Made by a program: the position numbers and the translations under genes
Shown here: positions 25,859-33,859 of the stretch, in pieces
Position numbering within the stretch: the stretch's first letter is position 1
How the letters are laid out: each line of letters opens with the position of its first letter
The notes under the pieces: model-generated
Database searches by the model: none
Seen by the model: only the letters and a program-made list of their open reading frames with translations
Told to the model about the DNA's origin: nothing
Source of the DNA: Noviherbaspirillum sp. Root189
GTDB lineage: Bacteria; Pseudomonadota; Gammaproteobacteria; Burkholderiales; Burkholderiaceae_D
Assembly: GCF_001428545.1 (NCBI RefSeq)
Contig: NZ_LMHZ01000004.1
Location: 62,001-126,000 of the forward strand
Length of the DNA: 64,000 nucleotides
Direction: 5' to 3'

Positions 25859-27367
25859 ATGGCTGCATTTATCAATACCAATATCTCGTCGCTCAACGCA
25901 CAGCGCAACCTCAACTCTTCCCAAGGCGCCCTGGCGAGCTCTCTGCAGCGCCTGTCCTCCGGCCTGCGTATCAACAGCGCAAAGGATGATGCAGCCGGCC
26001 TGGCGATCACCGAGCGCATGTCCACGCAGATCCGCGGCCTGAACCAGGCAGCACGCAATGCAAACGACGGCATCTCCCTGGCACAAACCGCTGAAGGCGC
26101 ACTGGGCGAAATCAGTAACAACCTGCAGCGCGTCCGCGAATTGGCCGTGCAGTCCCGCAACGCCACCAACTCCGCTGACGACCGTGCAGCACTTCAGAAG
26201 GAAGTCGCACAGCTGAAGTCCGAAATCGACCGCGTTGCCAACGACACGTCGTTCAACGGCATCAAACTGCTCGACGGCAGCTTCACCTCCCAGGCATTCC
26301 AGGTTGGCGCTAATCAGGGTCAGACAATTTCGGTCGATGCCATCACCGATGCAAACATCGCTGCACTTGGCAGCTGGAATGCTCCTGCGACGTCGACTGG
26401 CGTTGCTCCTGCAGGCGGAGGTGCTGCAGCGACTGCCACGACCACGACTCAGCTTGGCGCCATTACTGCAGACGCTGTGTCCAACGCGGACGGACAGCAG
26501 TTCCAGCTGCAAATCGACGGCGTAGACGTCCTCAACGTGACGCAAGCCGCTGGCGCCCCTGAGACAATTGACACAGCCCGCCTGCAAGCCGCATTTGATG
26601 CATTCGACACCGCTCAGACCGGTTACACCATCACTGGCTCGCTTGCCACTAACGATTTGGTCGTGACCAAAGCTGACGGCTCAGACGCCGCCGTTACTTT
26701 GACCAACACGTTCAATACGGGAGGCACCCAAACCGGCCAGGCAGGATTCGTTGCAACCCATAGCAATGGCACACCCGCGGTTGCTGCATCTTTCACAGCC
26801 CTCACCGGTAGCGCCTTCACCATCAACGGCGTGGACATCGAGGTAGGCACTGCAGCCGACGCTACCACCCGCGTCAATGACCTGGTGACTGCAATTAATG
26901 CGTCGTCGGCAGGAGTGACTGCCTCGGTCTCCAGCGGGGCGTTGAAACTTACGTCTAAGATTGCCTCCGACGACATCGTGATCGCAGGTAGCGGTGCAGT
27001 GACTGCGCAAACCGGCCTAACCGCTGGCACGACCGCGGGTGCGGCACAAACCGGCTTCGCCTCCCTCGACATCTCCACTGTTGATGGCGCCGACAATGCA
27101 ATCTTGGCAATGGATGCTGCCTTGAACGCGGTCAACAACGCTCGCGCCGACCTCGGCGCAGTGCAAAACCGCTTCACCTCGGTTGTCGCCAACCTGCAAA
27201 CAACGTCGGAAAACCTGTCCGCCTCCCGCAGCCGGATCCAGGACGCCGACTTCGCTGCAGAAACCGCGCAACTGACCCGCGGCCAGATCCTTCAGCAAGC
27301 CGGTACAGCGATGCTGGCCCAGGCAAACTCCTTGCCTAACGGCGTGTTAGCCCTGCTCCGCGGCTAA
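25859..27367 (+). CDS. fliC: Flagellin
   Basis: 502 residues. The conserved D0/D1 start (FINTNISSLNAQRNLNSSQ, RLSSGLRINSAKDDAAGLAI) and end (FTSVVANLQTTSENLSASRSRIQDADFA, LPNGVLALLRG) flank a variable, Ala/Thr-rich middle (about 175-400) that would be surface-exposed. It is the only flagellin gene in the window. A strong AAGGAG site precedes the ATG. The sigma-28 promoter upstream makes it a late gene, and a terminator follows at 27389. Confidence 0.97.
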   Translation: MAAFINTNISSLNAQRNLNSSQGALASSLQRLSSGLRINSAKDDAAGLAITERMSTQIRGLNQAARNANDGISLAQTAEGALGEISNNLQRVRELAVQSRNATNSADDRAALQKEVAQLKSEIDRVANDTSFNGIKLLDGSFTSQAFQVGANQGQTISVDAITDANIAALGSWNAPATSTGVAPAGGGAAATATTTTQLGAITADAVSNADGQQFQLQIDGVDVLNVTQAAGAPETIDTARLQAAFDAFDTAQTGYTITGSLATNDLVVTKADGSDAAVTLTNTFNTGGTQTGQAGFVATHSNGTPAVAASFTALTGSAFTINGVDIEVGTAADATTRVNDLVTAINASSAGVTASVSSGALKLTSKIASDDIVIAGSGAVTAQTGLTAGTTAGAAQTGFASLDISTVDGADNAILAMDAALNAVNNARADLGAVQNRFTSVVANLQTTSENLSASRSRIQDADFAAETAQLTRGQILQQAGTAMLAQANSLPNGVLALLRG

Positions 27368-27388
27368 GATCGTCTGAAGTAAGGTAAC

Positions 27389-27418
27389 AACCCGGCCAGC
27401 TCCCCTGGCCGGGTTTTT
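27389..27418 (+). terminator. Rho-independent terminator after fliC
   Basis: An 11-bp stem (AACCCGGCCAG / CTGGCCGGGTT) with a 5-base loop, then a T run. It separates fliC from flaG. Confidence 0.92.
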
Positions 27419-27438
27419 CCACTTGAAGAGAGATCATC

Positions 27439-27819
27439 ATGGCAATCCAACCTACCAACAGTTCGGCGACGCTCCCCGCTACCGACACCGCACTTCAAAA
27501 GGGAAACGTGGCGGCCGGCGCCCCGGTCGCCATCCGTTCCGTAGCGAGTTCCGCCGTCCCTCTCTCCACTGTCCAGCAACCCGGTGCGGTACCTGACCTA
27601 AGCACTCTCGAGCAGGCGGTCAAGGATCTCAACAAGGCAATGCAGACACAATCAGCCAATCTGGAGTTCTCGGTTGATGAAGACAGTAACCGGACTATTG
27701 TCAAGGTTATCGATCAGCAAACTCAGGAAGTACTACGCCAGATTCCGTCCGAAGAAGCACTCAAAATCTCGAAAGCACTTAATCAGGTTTCGGGATTGCT
27801 GATTCGACAAAAGGCGTAG
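27439..27819 (+). CDS. flaG: FlaG family protein
   Basis: 126 residues. The C-terminal half (LEFSVDEDSNRTIVKVIDQQTQEVLRQIPSEEAL) is the FlaG domain; the N-terminal part is low-complexity. FlaG proteins lie between flagellin and cap genes in many bacteria and affect filament length. It lies just past the fliC terminator, so its expression could come from read-through or an unrecognised promoter. Confidence 0.88.
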   Translation: MAIQPTNSSATLPATDTALQKGNVAAGAPVAIRSVASSAVPLSTVQQPGAVPDLSTLEQAVKDLNKAMQTQSANLEFSVDEDSNRTIVKVIDQQTQEVLRQIPSEEALKISKALNQVSGLLIRQKA

Positions 27820-27847
27820 GACGCGAACAGATAGGGAAATCAGTTTC

Positions 27848-27874
27848 TAAAGTCTGCTTTGACTTCGCCGTAAA
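27848..27874 (+). promoter_or_regulatory. Sigma-28 (FliA) promoter of fliD
   Basis: TAAA, 15 bases, then GCCGTAAA, which differs from GCCGATAA at two central positions. It lies 35 bp upstream of the fliD GTG and would serve fliD-fliS-fliT. Confidence 0.75.
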
Positions 27875-27908
27875 CGAGTTACATTGTGTTTTTCCATAGG
27901 GGACGCGC

Positions 27909-29924
27909 GTGGCTCTCTCATCTCCCGGTATCGGCTCAAATCTAGACATCAACAGCATTATCAGCCAGTTGATGTCAGTTGAACAACGCCCCCTTACGAA
28001 CCTCAGCAAGCAGGAAACCAGCATCAAGTCCAAGCTGTCGGCGATCGGCGCGCTGAAAAGTTCATTGTCCACGTTCCAATCAGCAGTGCAAGCTCTTGGT
28101 GACGGAAGCAAATTCCAGGCATTCAAGGTCAGCTCCTCAGATTCATCCATTGTCAGTGCCAGCGCCAGCAGCAATGCGGCACCGGGCACTTACTCGCTGG
28201 AGGTCAGCAAGCTCGCTCAGGCTCAAAAACTGGCATCGGCCGGCCAAGCCAGTTCGTCGGTTGCGATCGGCACCGGAGTCATTACCTTCGATTTCGGCAC
28301 CATCAACCTTGGCGAGACTGGCACTTTTGACAGCGATACCGGCAAATACTCAAATGCCTCCTTCCAGAGCAGTGGCGCGGGTACAAAAACGGTCAAGATA
28401 GATACCAGCAACAATTCACTGGCCGGCATACGGGACGCGATTAATAATGCGGGCATTGGCGTGACCGCTGCAATTATCAATGATGGCGGCACGAATCCCC
28501 ACCGGCTAGTCCTTACGCAGCAGACGACAGGCAAGGCCAGCAGCATGAAGATATCCGTGGAAGGAGACGGGCCGCTTGCCGCCCTGCTCAGCCACAACCC
28601 TGCTGGTGCTCCCGTCAACCAAGCTTTCTCGGAAACCATCACCGCCCAAAACGCAGAACTCAAGGTAGACGGTATCGTGGTTTCCAAGCCGTCGAACACG
28701 ATCACCGACATGATCGCAGGCGCCACCCTTACGCTGAACAAGACCAATGCAGGCAGCCCGACATCCATCACCGTTGCACGGGACACGGCTGGCATCACCA
28801 CGGCGGTCGGGCAGTTCGTCACCGCTTTCAATCAGGTCAACCAGACGCTGAAAAACGTATCGTCCTACAATGCGGATACGAAACAGGCAGCCGCGTTGAA
28901 CGGTGATTCCACAGTTCGCATCATCCAGACGCAGTTGAGAAGCCTCCTGACAAGCCCGGTCGCTGGAAACGGCACGTATACTCTGTTGCCGCAGATCGGT
29001 GTATCGCTCCAGAAGGATGGCACACTTGCGGTCGACAATGACAAGCTGCAAAAAGCGATCAGCAGCAATCCCGCCGATATAGCCGGATTGTTTTCCGCGG
29101 TCGGCAGGACGACTGACAGCCTTGTCTCCTATACTGGTTCGACAGACAAGACCGCTCCTGGCACGTACGCGCTTAACGTGACTCAGCTCGCGACGCAGGG
29201 GAAGACAGTGGGGCAAGGCGTTGCCAACCTGACCATTGATAGCAGCAATGACCGGCTAGAAGTGAAACTTGACGGCAATACAGCCACCGTAACGCTTAGT
29301 CACGGGACTTATGCCAATGCCGATGCACTAATCCAGGACATTCAAGCCAAAATCAATGGCGCGAGCGCGTTTTCGGGTGCAGGGTCAACTGTTAGCGTAA
29401 GTCAGGCAGGAGGTGTCATTACACTCACCTCGGCACGCTACGGCTCCGCATCGAACATCAGCATCTCCGGAGGCAACGGAAAGGCTGGGATTATCGGTGC
29501 ATCACCGACCATCGTAGATGGCCTGAATGTGGCAGGCACCATTAACGGCGCCGTCGCCACTGGATCGGGACAGTATCTGACCGGGGCGGAAGGAAATCCC
29601 GCGGAAGGACTAAAGCTGCAAATCACCGGTACCACCATCGGCGACCGGGGCACGGTGAGTTACACCAAGGGATATGCGTATCAGTTTCAAAAGCTTGCCA
29701 CTACTCTGCTTGGTGAAGACGGCGTGGTCGCATCCCGCATAAATGGCATTAACGACTCCCTCAAGAGAATTGACCAGCAGAGAGAGCGTATCAACGACCG
29801 TCTCGCGGAAACGGAGAAGCGTTACCGAGCACAGTTTACTGCCCTGGATGTTTTGCTGTCGAACATGACTCAGACCAGCAACTATCTGGCACAGCAATTA
29901 GCAAATCTGCCCACGATCGAGTAA
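27909..29924 (+). CDS. fliD: Flagellar hook-associated protein 2 (filament cap)
   Basis: 671 residues from GTG at 27909, giving the family start MALSSPGIGSNLDINSIISQLMSVEQRPL. The FliD N-terminal domain is clear; the C-terminal domain ends with the helical RINGINDSLKRIDQQRERINDRLAETEKRYRAQF region. It caps the growing filament and folds flagellin. It is about 200 residues longer than the enterobacterial cap, with duplicated central domains (about 390-570, including two SYTGSTDKT/VTQLA-type parts) that probably form extra outer-face domains. Confidence 0.95.
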   Translation: MALSSPGIGSNLDINSIISQLMSVEQRPLTNLSKQETSIKSKLSAIGALKSSLSTFQSAVQALGDGSKFQAFKVSSSDSSIVSASASSNAAPGTYSLEVSKLAQAQKLASAGQASSSVAIGTGVITFDFGTINLGETGTFDSDTGKYSNASFQSSGAGTKTVKIDTSNNSLAGIRDAINNAGIGVTAAIINDGGTNPHRLVLTQQTTGKASSMKISVEGDGPLAALLSHNPAGAPVNQAFSETITAQNAELKVDGIVVSKPSNTITDMIAGATLTLNKTNAGSPTSITVARDTAGITTAVGQFVTAFNQVNQTLKNVSSYNADTKQAAALNGDSTVRIIQTQLRSLLTSPVAGNGTYTLLPQIGVSLQKDGTLAVDNDKLQKAISSNPADIAGLFSAVGRTTDSLVSYTGSTDKTAPGTYALNVTQLATQGKTVGQGVANLTIDSSNDRLEVKLDGNTATVTLSHGTYANADALIQDIQAKINGASAFSGAGSTVSVSQAGGVITLTSARYGSASNISISGGNGKAGIIGASPTIVDGLNVAGTINGAVATGSGQYLTGAEGNPAEGLKLQITGTTIGDRGTVSYTKGYAYQFQKLATTLLGEDGVVASRINGINDSLKRIDQQRERINDRLAETEKRYRAQFTALDVLLSNMTQTSNYLAQQLANLPTIE

Positions 29925-29936
29925 AAGGGGAATTAG

Positions 29937-30416
29937 ATGTTTGGATCAGCACGTAGTGGCGCAAGCGCATACGCGAATGTCGGGGTTGAGACCGGCGTGG
30001 CGTCGGCCAGCCCTCACAAGTTGGTAGTAATGCTTTTCGACGGCGCCATGGTTGCAGTTTCGTCCGCGCTGCATCAAATGCAGGCCGGAGATATTCCGAA
30101 TAAGGGAAAGTCGATTTCCAAGGCAATTTCTATTATCGAAAACGGTCTACGGGCCAGTCTCGACAAGAAAGTTGGCGGCGAAATCGCACTAAACCTTGAC
30201 GCACTGTATGAATACATGGCGAACAGGCTGGTGATTGCCAACCTGAAAAACCAGCCGCAGGCTCTAGAAGAAGTTCACCAGCTGCTCAAGGGATTAAAGG
30301 ACGCTTGGGAATCGATTACACCGGCACCCGCGGCGACTCAGCAAACCCAGGCCGCTCCACAACCCGCTGCCTACGACCCGCTCGCACCTCAAACGTCCCG
30401 TTTTGTGAAAGCCTGA
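29937..30416 (+). CDS. fliS: Flagellin export chaperone FliS
   Basis: 159 residues. The N-terminal AYANVGVETGVASASPHKLVVMLFDGA is the FliS signature and the core is helical. The C-terminal 40 residues are Ala/Pro/Gln-rich and unlike the compact enterobacterial protein. FliS binds the flagellin C-terminus and prevents premature assembly. It starts 12 bp after fliD. Confidence 0.95.
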   Translation: MFGSARSGASAYANVGVETGVASASPHKLVVMLFDGAMVAVSSALHQMQAGDIPNKGKSISKAISIIENGLRASLDKKVGGEIALNLDALYEYMANRLVIANLKNQPQALEEVHQLLKGLKDAWESITPAPAATQQTQAAPQPAAYDPLAPQTSRFVKA

Positions 30417-30418
30417 CT

Positions 30419-30757
30419 ATGGACAACCAGGAAATTATTTCTCTCTATGAGACCGTTGCCGACATTACGGATCAGATGCTGGCAGCTGCCCGCACCGGCG
30501 ATTGGGAACAACTGGCAGCGCTCGAATCGCGTTGCTCAAGCCAAGTCGAAATCATTAAGCGCAATGACCAACCGCGCGAACCTTTGACGCAGACCGCCCG
30601 CGAACATAAAACAAGAATCATCAAGAAGATTCTTGAGGACGATCGTCAGATCCGGGATATCACCGAGCCATGGATGGCGCGCCTGTCGGCAATGATGAAA
30701 AGTAACGGTACGGAACGCAAACTCGCCCAGACCTACGGCGCGAACCAGAACGGCTGA
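30419..30757 (+). CDS. fliT: Flagellar chaperone FliT
   Basis: 112 residues from ATG at 30419, two bases past the fliS stop. The helical small protein (MDNQEIISLYETVADITDQML, then LESRCSSQVEIIKRND) fits FliT, the chaperone for the cap protein FliD. A longer in-frame extension into fliS is possible but has no family support. The position right after fliS supports the call. Confidence 0.8.
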   Translation: MDNQEIISLYETVADITDQMLAAARTGDWEQLAALESRCSSQVEIIKRNDQPREPLTQTAREHKTRIIKKILEDDRQIRDITEPWMARLSAMMKSNGTERKLAQTYGANQNG

Positions 30758-30762
30758 CGGCC

Positions 30763-31887
30763 ATGCTGCCGCGGGCCGACCTCAATTCGCCCCGGCCACT
30801 GGCCGACCAAGGAACACCTCGTCCCCCTGCATCGACGGCGCCGGTCTCATCGGCGACCTCGGCAACCGACGCGCGCCAGGAAGTTTATCGGCGGCTTACC
30901 CAGATTGCGATAGGGCGGGAAGTCCAGGCAACCGTCGATTCGGTGCTGGACGATGGAACCTATCTGGTCAAACTTGCCGACACGGCAGCACGTATGGCGC
31001 TTCCGGTCGGCACGCGGGTCGGCGATACACTTCAGATGGTTTTTCTGGCGCGTGAACCGCGCCCCACTTTCCTGCTGAACCAGCAAGGGGGTAGCGCTCC
31101 GGCCTCCCTCAGCACCACAGGTCGCTTGATTGCCCAATTGCTTGAATCGGCACAGCAACAGGGTTCGCCGACCGCGGTCACCGCCCGCACACCGTTGTTG
31201 AACGCGCCCGGACTTGACCCGCAACGCCTCGCTGCCGCGATGCAGGAAGGATTATCGAACAGCGGCTTGTTCTACGAATCGCATTTGCGGGAGTGGATCA
31301 GCGGCAGTCGTACGTTGGCTGATCTTGCGCGCGAGCCACAGGCTCAGCTGGCTGGGGCGGACGGAGAGACAGCAGAGTCCGCCTCGCAAAAAACATCATT
31401 GGCCGATTCGGCAACCCGGCAAACCATGCTGGTGCGCGATAGCCAACTCCAGATCGCCAACTCGGCCAGAACGGACGCCGACCTGATGACCTCTAGTCAA
31501 TTGCCGTTACCCACCCTCGATCCCGAAGCCGCCCGTATCGTGCATTCACAGCTCAATACTCTGGAACAGCATCAGGTTCGCTGGCAGGGTGAGCTCTGGC
31601 CGGGCCAGCAAATGGAATGGGAAGTCAGCGAAGATACCCCCGAACACACGCCAGCTGGCGTCCAGAATCCGGTCTGGAACAGCGAGGTCCGTTTCGAGCT
31701 GCCGCATCTTGGCAACGTTGCTGCCAGTATCCGGCTGGTAGGCGACAGCGTGCAGGTTCGGGTTGAAGTCGACAGCGATTCAACGGCGGAATTCCTGCGT
31801 CAACATGGCGGCAAGCTCGCGGAACGGATCGAGATTTCCGGCGCCTCGCTGGATGCCCTTCTGGTCAAGCGCGATGAACAAACCTGA
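30763..31887 (+). CDS. FliK-like flagellar hook-length control protein (second copy)
   Basis: 374 residues. An N-terminal helical segment is followed by a small beta part (VDSVLDDGTYLVKLADTAARMALPVGTRV), a low-complexity middle and a C-terminal Flg_hook-type domain (about 240-360: WQGELWPGQQMEWEV, VRFELPHLGNVAASIRLVGDSVQVRVEVDS). It resembles the FliK C-terminus but is separate from the fliK gene at 39134. It sits beside an FlhB-C-terminal-like gene, which suggests the pair acts on export switching. Confidence 0.75.
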   Translation: MLPRADLNSPRPLADQGTPRPPASTAPVSSATSATDARQEVYRRLTQIAIGREVQATVDSVLDDGTYLVKLADTAARMALPVGTRVGDTLQMVFLAREPRPTFLLNQQGGSAPASLSTTGRLIAQLLESAQQQGSPTAVTARTPLLNAPGLDPQRLAAAMQEGLSNSGLFYESHLREWISGSRTLADLAREPQAQLAGADGETAESASQKTSLADSATRQTMLVRDSQLQIANSARTDADLMTSSQLPLPTLDPEAARIVHSQLNTLEQHQVRWQGELWPGQQMEWEVSEDTPEHTPAGVQNPVWNSEVRFELPHLGNVAASIRLVGDSVQVRVEVDSDSTAEFLRQHGGKLAERIEISGASLDALLVKRDEQT

Positions 31888-32173
31888 CACTACGCAGAAC
31901 GCCGTCGCCCTCGCCTATCAGACCGGCGACCTCGCGCCGAAGGTCGTCGCCACCGGCCGGGGCCTGATTGCCGAAGAGATCATCAGGCGGGCAAAAGAAC
32001 ATGGCGTGTTCGTGCATGAATCGAAGGAACTGGTCGCATTGCTGATGCAAGTTGATCTGGACCGCAATATTCCGCCAGCACTGTACAGAGTTGTGGCGGA
32101 ATTGCTTGCATGGCTTTACCATATCGACGCAATGAAGCACACTGGCGACAAGGGCCCCAAACCACGCCCCTAA
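31874..32173 (+). CDS. FhlB-like protein (FlhB C-terminal domain homologue)
   Basis: 99 residues from ATG at 31874, overlapping the end of the FliK-like gene by 14 bp. It corresponds to the cytoplasmic domain of FlhB/EscU (AVALAYQTGDLAPKVVATGRGLIAEEIIRRAKEHGVFVHESKELVALLMQVDLDRNIPPALYRVVAELLAWLY), without the membrane half and without the NPTH autocleavage motif. Such proteins are found in many Gram-negatives and can affect export specificity. The true flhB is outside this window. Confidence 0.85.
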   Translation: MNKPDTTQNAVALAYQTGDLAPKVVATGRGLIAEEIIRRAKEHGVFVHESKELVALLMQVDLDRNIPPALYRVVAELLAWLYHIDAMKHTGDKGPKPRP

Positions 32174-32199
32174 ACAGACAGCATATTAGTAGAACATAC

Positions 32200-32970
32200 A
32201 TGGTATTCAATACGAAGTTCGGGACCGAAGACGTCAGTCCCTATCAGGTACACTCCAAGCGTGAAATCCTTGGCTTGCTGCGCGCCATGTGCGAGCGCAA
32301 CCAACTGGTGAGCATGCAGGCAGATGGCGGCGCCGATGCCGTCGTCACTTCCGTGCTGGAGGTGGATGAAGACAGCGGCATGGTGGTGATCGACCGTGCG
32401 CCCAGTAACATCACCAACCAGCGCATCCTTGACAGCGACAACATATCTTTCGAGACCGTCCTCGACAATATCCGTGTCATGTTTTTCACCGACAAGGTGA
32501 AGGAGTGCCTGTATGACAATCTGCCGGCCTTGTATATCTCGCTGCCGACCAACATGATCCGCTTGCAGCGCCGCGAGCATTACCGGGTTCCGACTCCGGT
32601 AGCAACACCGTTGCGCTGCACCATTCGCATCCCGGCGGATGAAGTGGCTGGTATCGCCGCATCGACGGTTGTTGTTAGCCTGAAGGACATCAGCGGCGGT
32701 GGCATCGGTGTTATTGATGAAAAAAAGGTACTCGACAACACCATTGGCAAGACCTACAAGGATTGCCGGCTTGACCTCCCTGGCGGCGCACCGGTTTCCG
32801 TCGATTTACAGATCCGCAATTCTCACGATCTGACGCTGACCAGCGGCAAGTCCATACGTAAGCTCGGATGCATGTATGTTAATCCGGCTGCGTCAATGCT
32901 GGGAGCGGTGCAGCGCTACATTACCAAGCTGGAACGCGAGCGTAATGCGCGGGCGACCGGGATGGGTTGA
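32200..32970 (+). CDS. ycgR: Flagellar brake protein YcgR
   Basis: 256 residues from ATG at 32200. The N-terminal YcgR domain is followed by a PilZ domain with the c-di-GMP motif RREHYR (about 125-130) and DISGGGIG. YcgR slows the motor and changes swimming when c-di-GMP is high. Two c-di-GMP enzyme genes lie within the window, so the ligand supply is local in the genome, though not necessarily in the cell. It starts 26 bp after the FhlB-like gene and ends before a terminator. Confidence 0.93.
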   Translation: MVFNTKFGTEDVSPYQVHSKREILGLLRAMCERNQLVSMQADGGADAVVTSVLEVDEDSGMVVIDRAPSNITNQRILDSDNISFETVLDNIRVMFFTDKVKECLYDNLPALYISLPTNMIRLQRREHYRVPTPVATPLRCTIRIPADEVAGIAASTVVVSLKDISGGGIGVIDEKKVLDNTIGKTYKDCRLDLPGGAPVSVDLQIRNSHDLTLTSGKSIRKLGCMYVNPAASMLGAVQRYITKLERERNARATGMG

Positions 32971-33005
32971 TACCGCGTGGCGTTGAAGCTTGCTTCAAAA
33001 AACCA

Positions 33006-33036
33006 AAGGGCCGCAGTTGCGGCCCCTTGAATTTTT
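33006..33036. terminator. Hairpin terminator between convergent ycgR and fliE
   Basis: Stem AAGGGCCGCA / TGCGGCCCCTT with one bulged C and a short loop, then GAATTTTTG. It lies 35 bp after the ycgR stop, facing fliE. Confidence 0.75.
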
Positions 33037-33178
33037 GCGTTGCCAGGTTGTTGAATGTTCGGATAACTTCAGGACGAACCCCTGTCCAGGTTCCCTCCCC
33101 TTCAAGGCGGCCCGCGTAGAAGAGGGTTAGGGTAGGGATGGGTCTCAATTGCGTTGACACCCATTCCCATCCCATCCG

Positions 33179-33532
33179 TCACACTTGCATGTTCATGATG
33201 TCGTGATACGCCGACACCAGTTTATTCCGCACTTGCACGGTTGCCTGGAACGCAATATTGGCCTTCTGCGAATTGATCATCACATCCGACAAATTGACGC
33301 TGTCATCACCGAGCACAAAACGCTTGGCCATGTCCTCGGATTTTCTCTGCGCGCCGTTCACCTGGTCCAGGCTGGCCTTGAGTGCACTGGCAAAGTCGAC
33401 CTTGGCCGCCGGCTCGTTGCCTGCCACCTCGTCATGAATCCCTTTAACGCCGTTTTCCGGCCGTGTCGCCGCTGCCTTGAGTTGCGATATCATCGCTTCG
33501 ATGCGGCTGGAATCGATCATTCCTGTCTTCAT
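33179..33532 (-). CDS. fliE: Flagellar hook-basal body protein FliE
   Basis: 117 residues. The C-terminal part (VMINSQKANIAFQATVQVRNKLVSAYHDIMNMQV) is the FliE signature. FliE joins the MS ring to the proximal rod. It is divergent from fliF and is the only leftward gene of this part of the locus, as in other betaproteobacteria. A leader hairpin lies about 65 bp upstream. Confidence 0.95.
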   Translation of the reverse strand: MKTGMIDSSRIEAMISQLKAAATRPENGVKGIHDEVAGNEPAAKVDFASALKASLDQVNGAQRKSEDMAKRFVLGDDSVNLSDVMINSQKANIAFQATVQVRNKLVSAYHDIMNMQV

Positions 33533-33859
33533 ATCTCATCCTCCACCCGGCACATTGCCAGGATGCCCTTTTTCACAGCACTAAGGTAGCACGCTAAAAA
33601 GCCCTTTTTTCGCATGATAAAGGGCAAAAACAGCGCTCTGTTCAAACGATTAAATTCCTGCAACAGGACGACAATCCCATACTAAGCCAAATAGCTCGAA
33701 CTACCGGGCCGTGAGCTATTGCATCCGCATCGGACGGGCCGACGGCATCAAGTGTGTTCGCAAGATAGTCCAGGTAATCGGGCAAATGGATTTAAACGAA
33801 TATAGTGAAGCAGACATGCAAGGGAATTTCATGAACGGCAGCACCTGGAAAGACGGATC
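33533..33859. other. Divergent fliE-fliF intergenic region
   Basis: About 330 bp with no gene. It contains the hairpin GCCCTTT...AAAGGGC (33601-33625) flanked by TTTTT when read toward fliE. It must hold the promoters of the two divergent operons; I could not fix a sigma-54 or FlhDC site. Confidence 0.65.

Noticed and set aside
26400-27060. Ala/Thr-rich low-complexity stretch considered as a repeat or recombination site
   Set aside because: It is the normal variable centre of flagellin and stays in frame, with no direct repeats that I could align.
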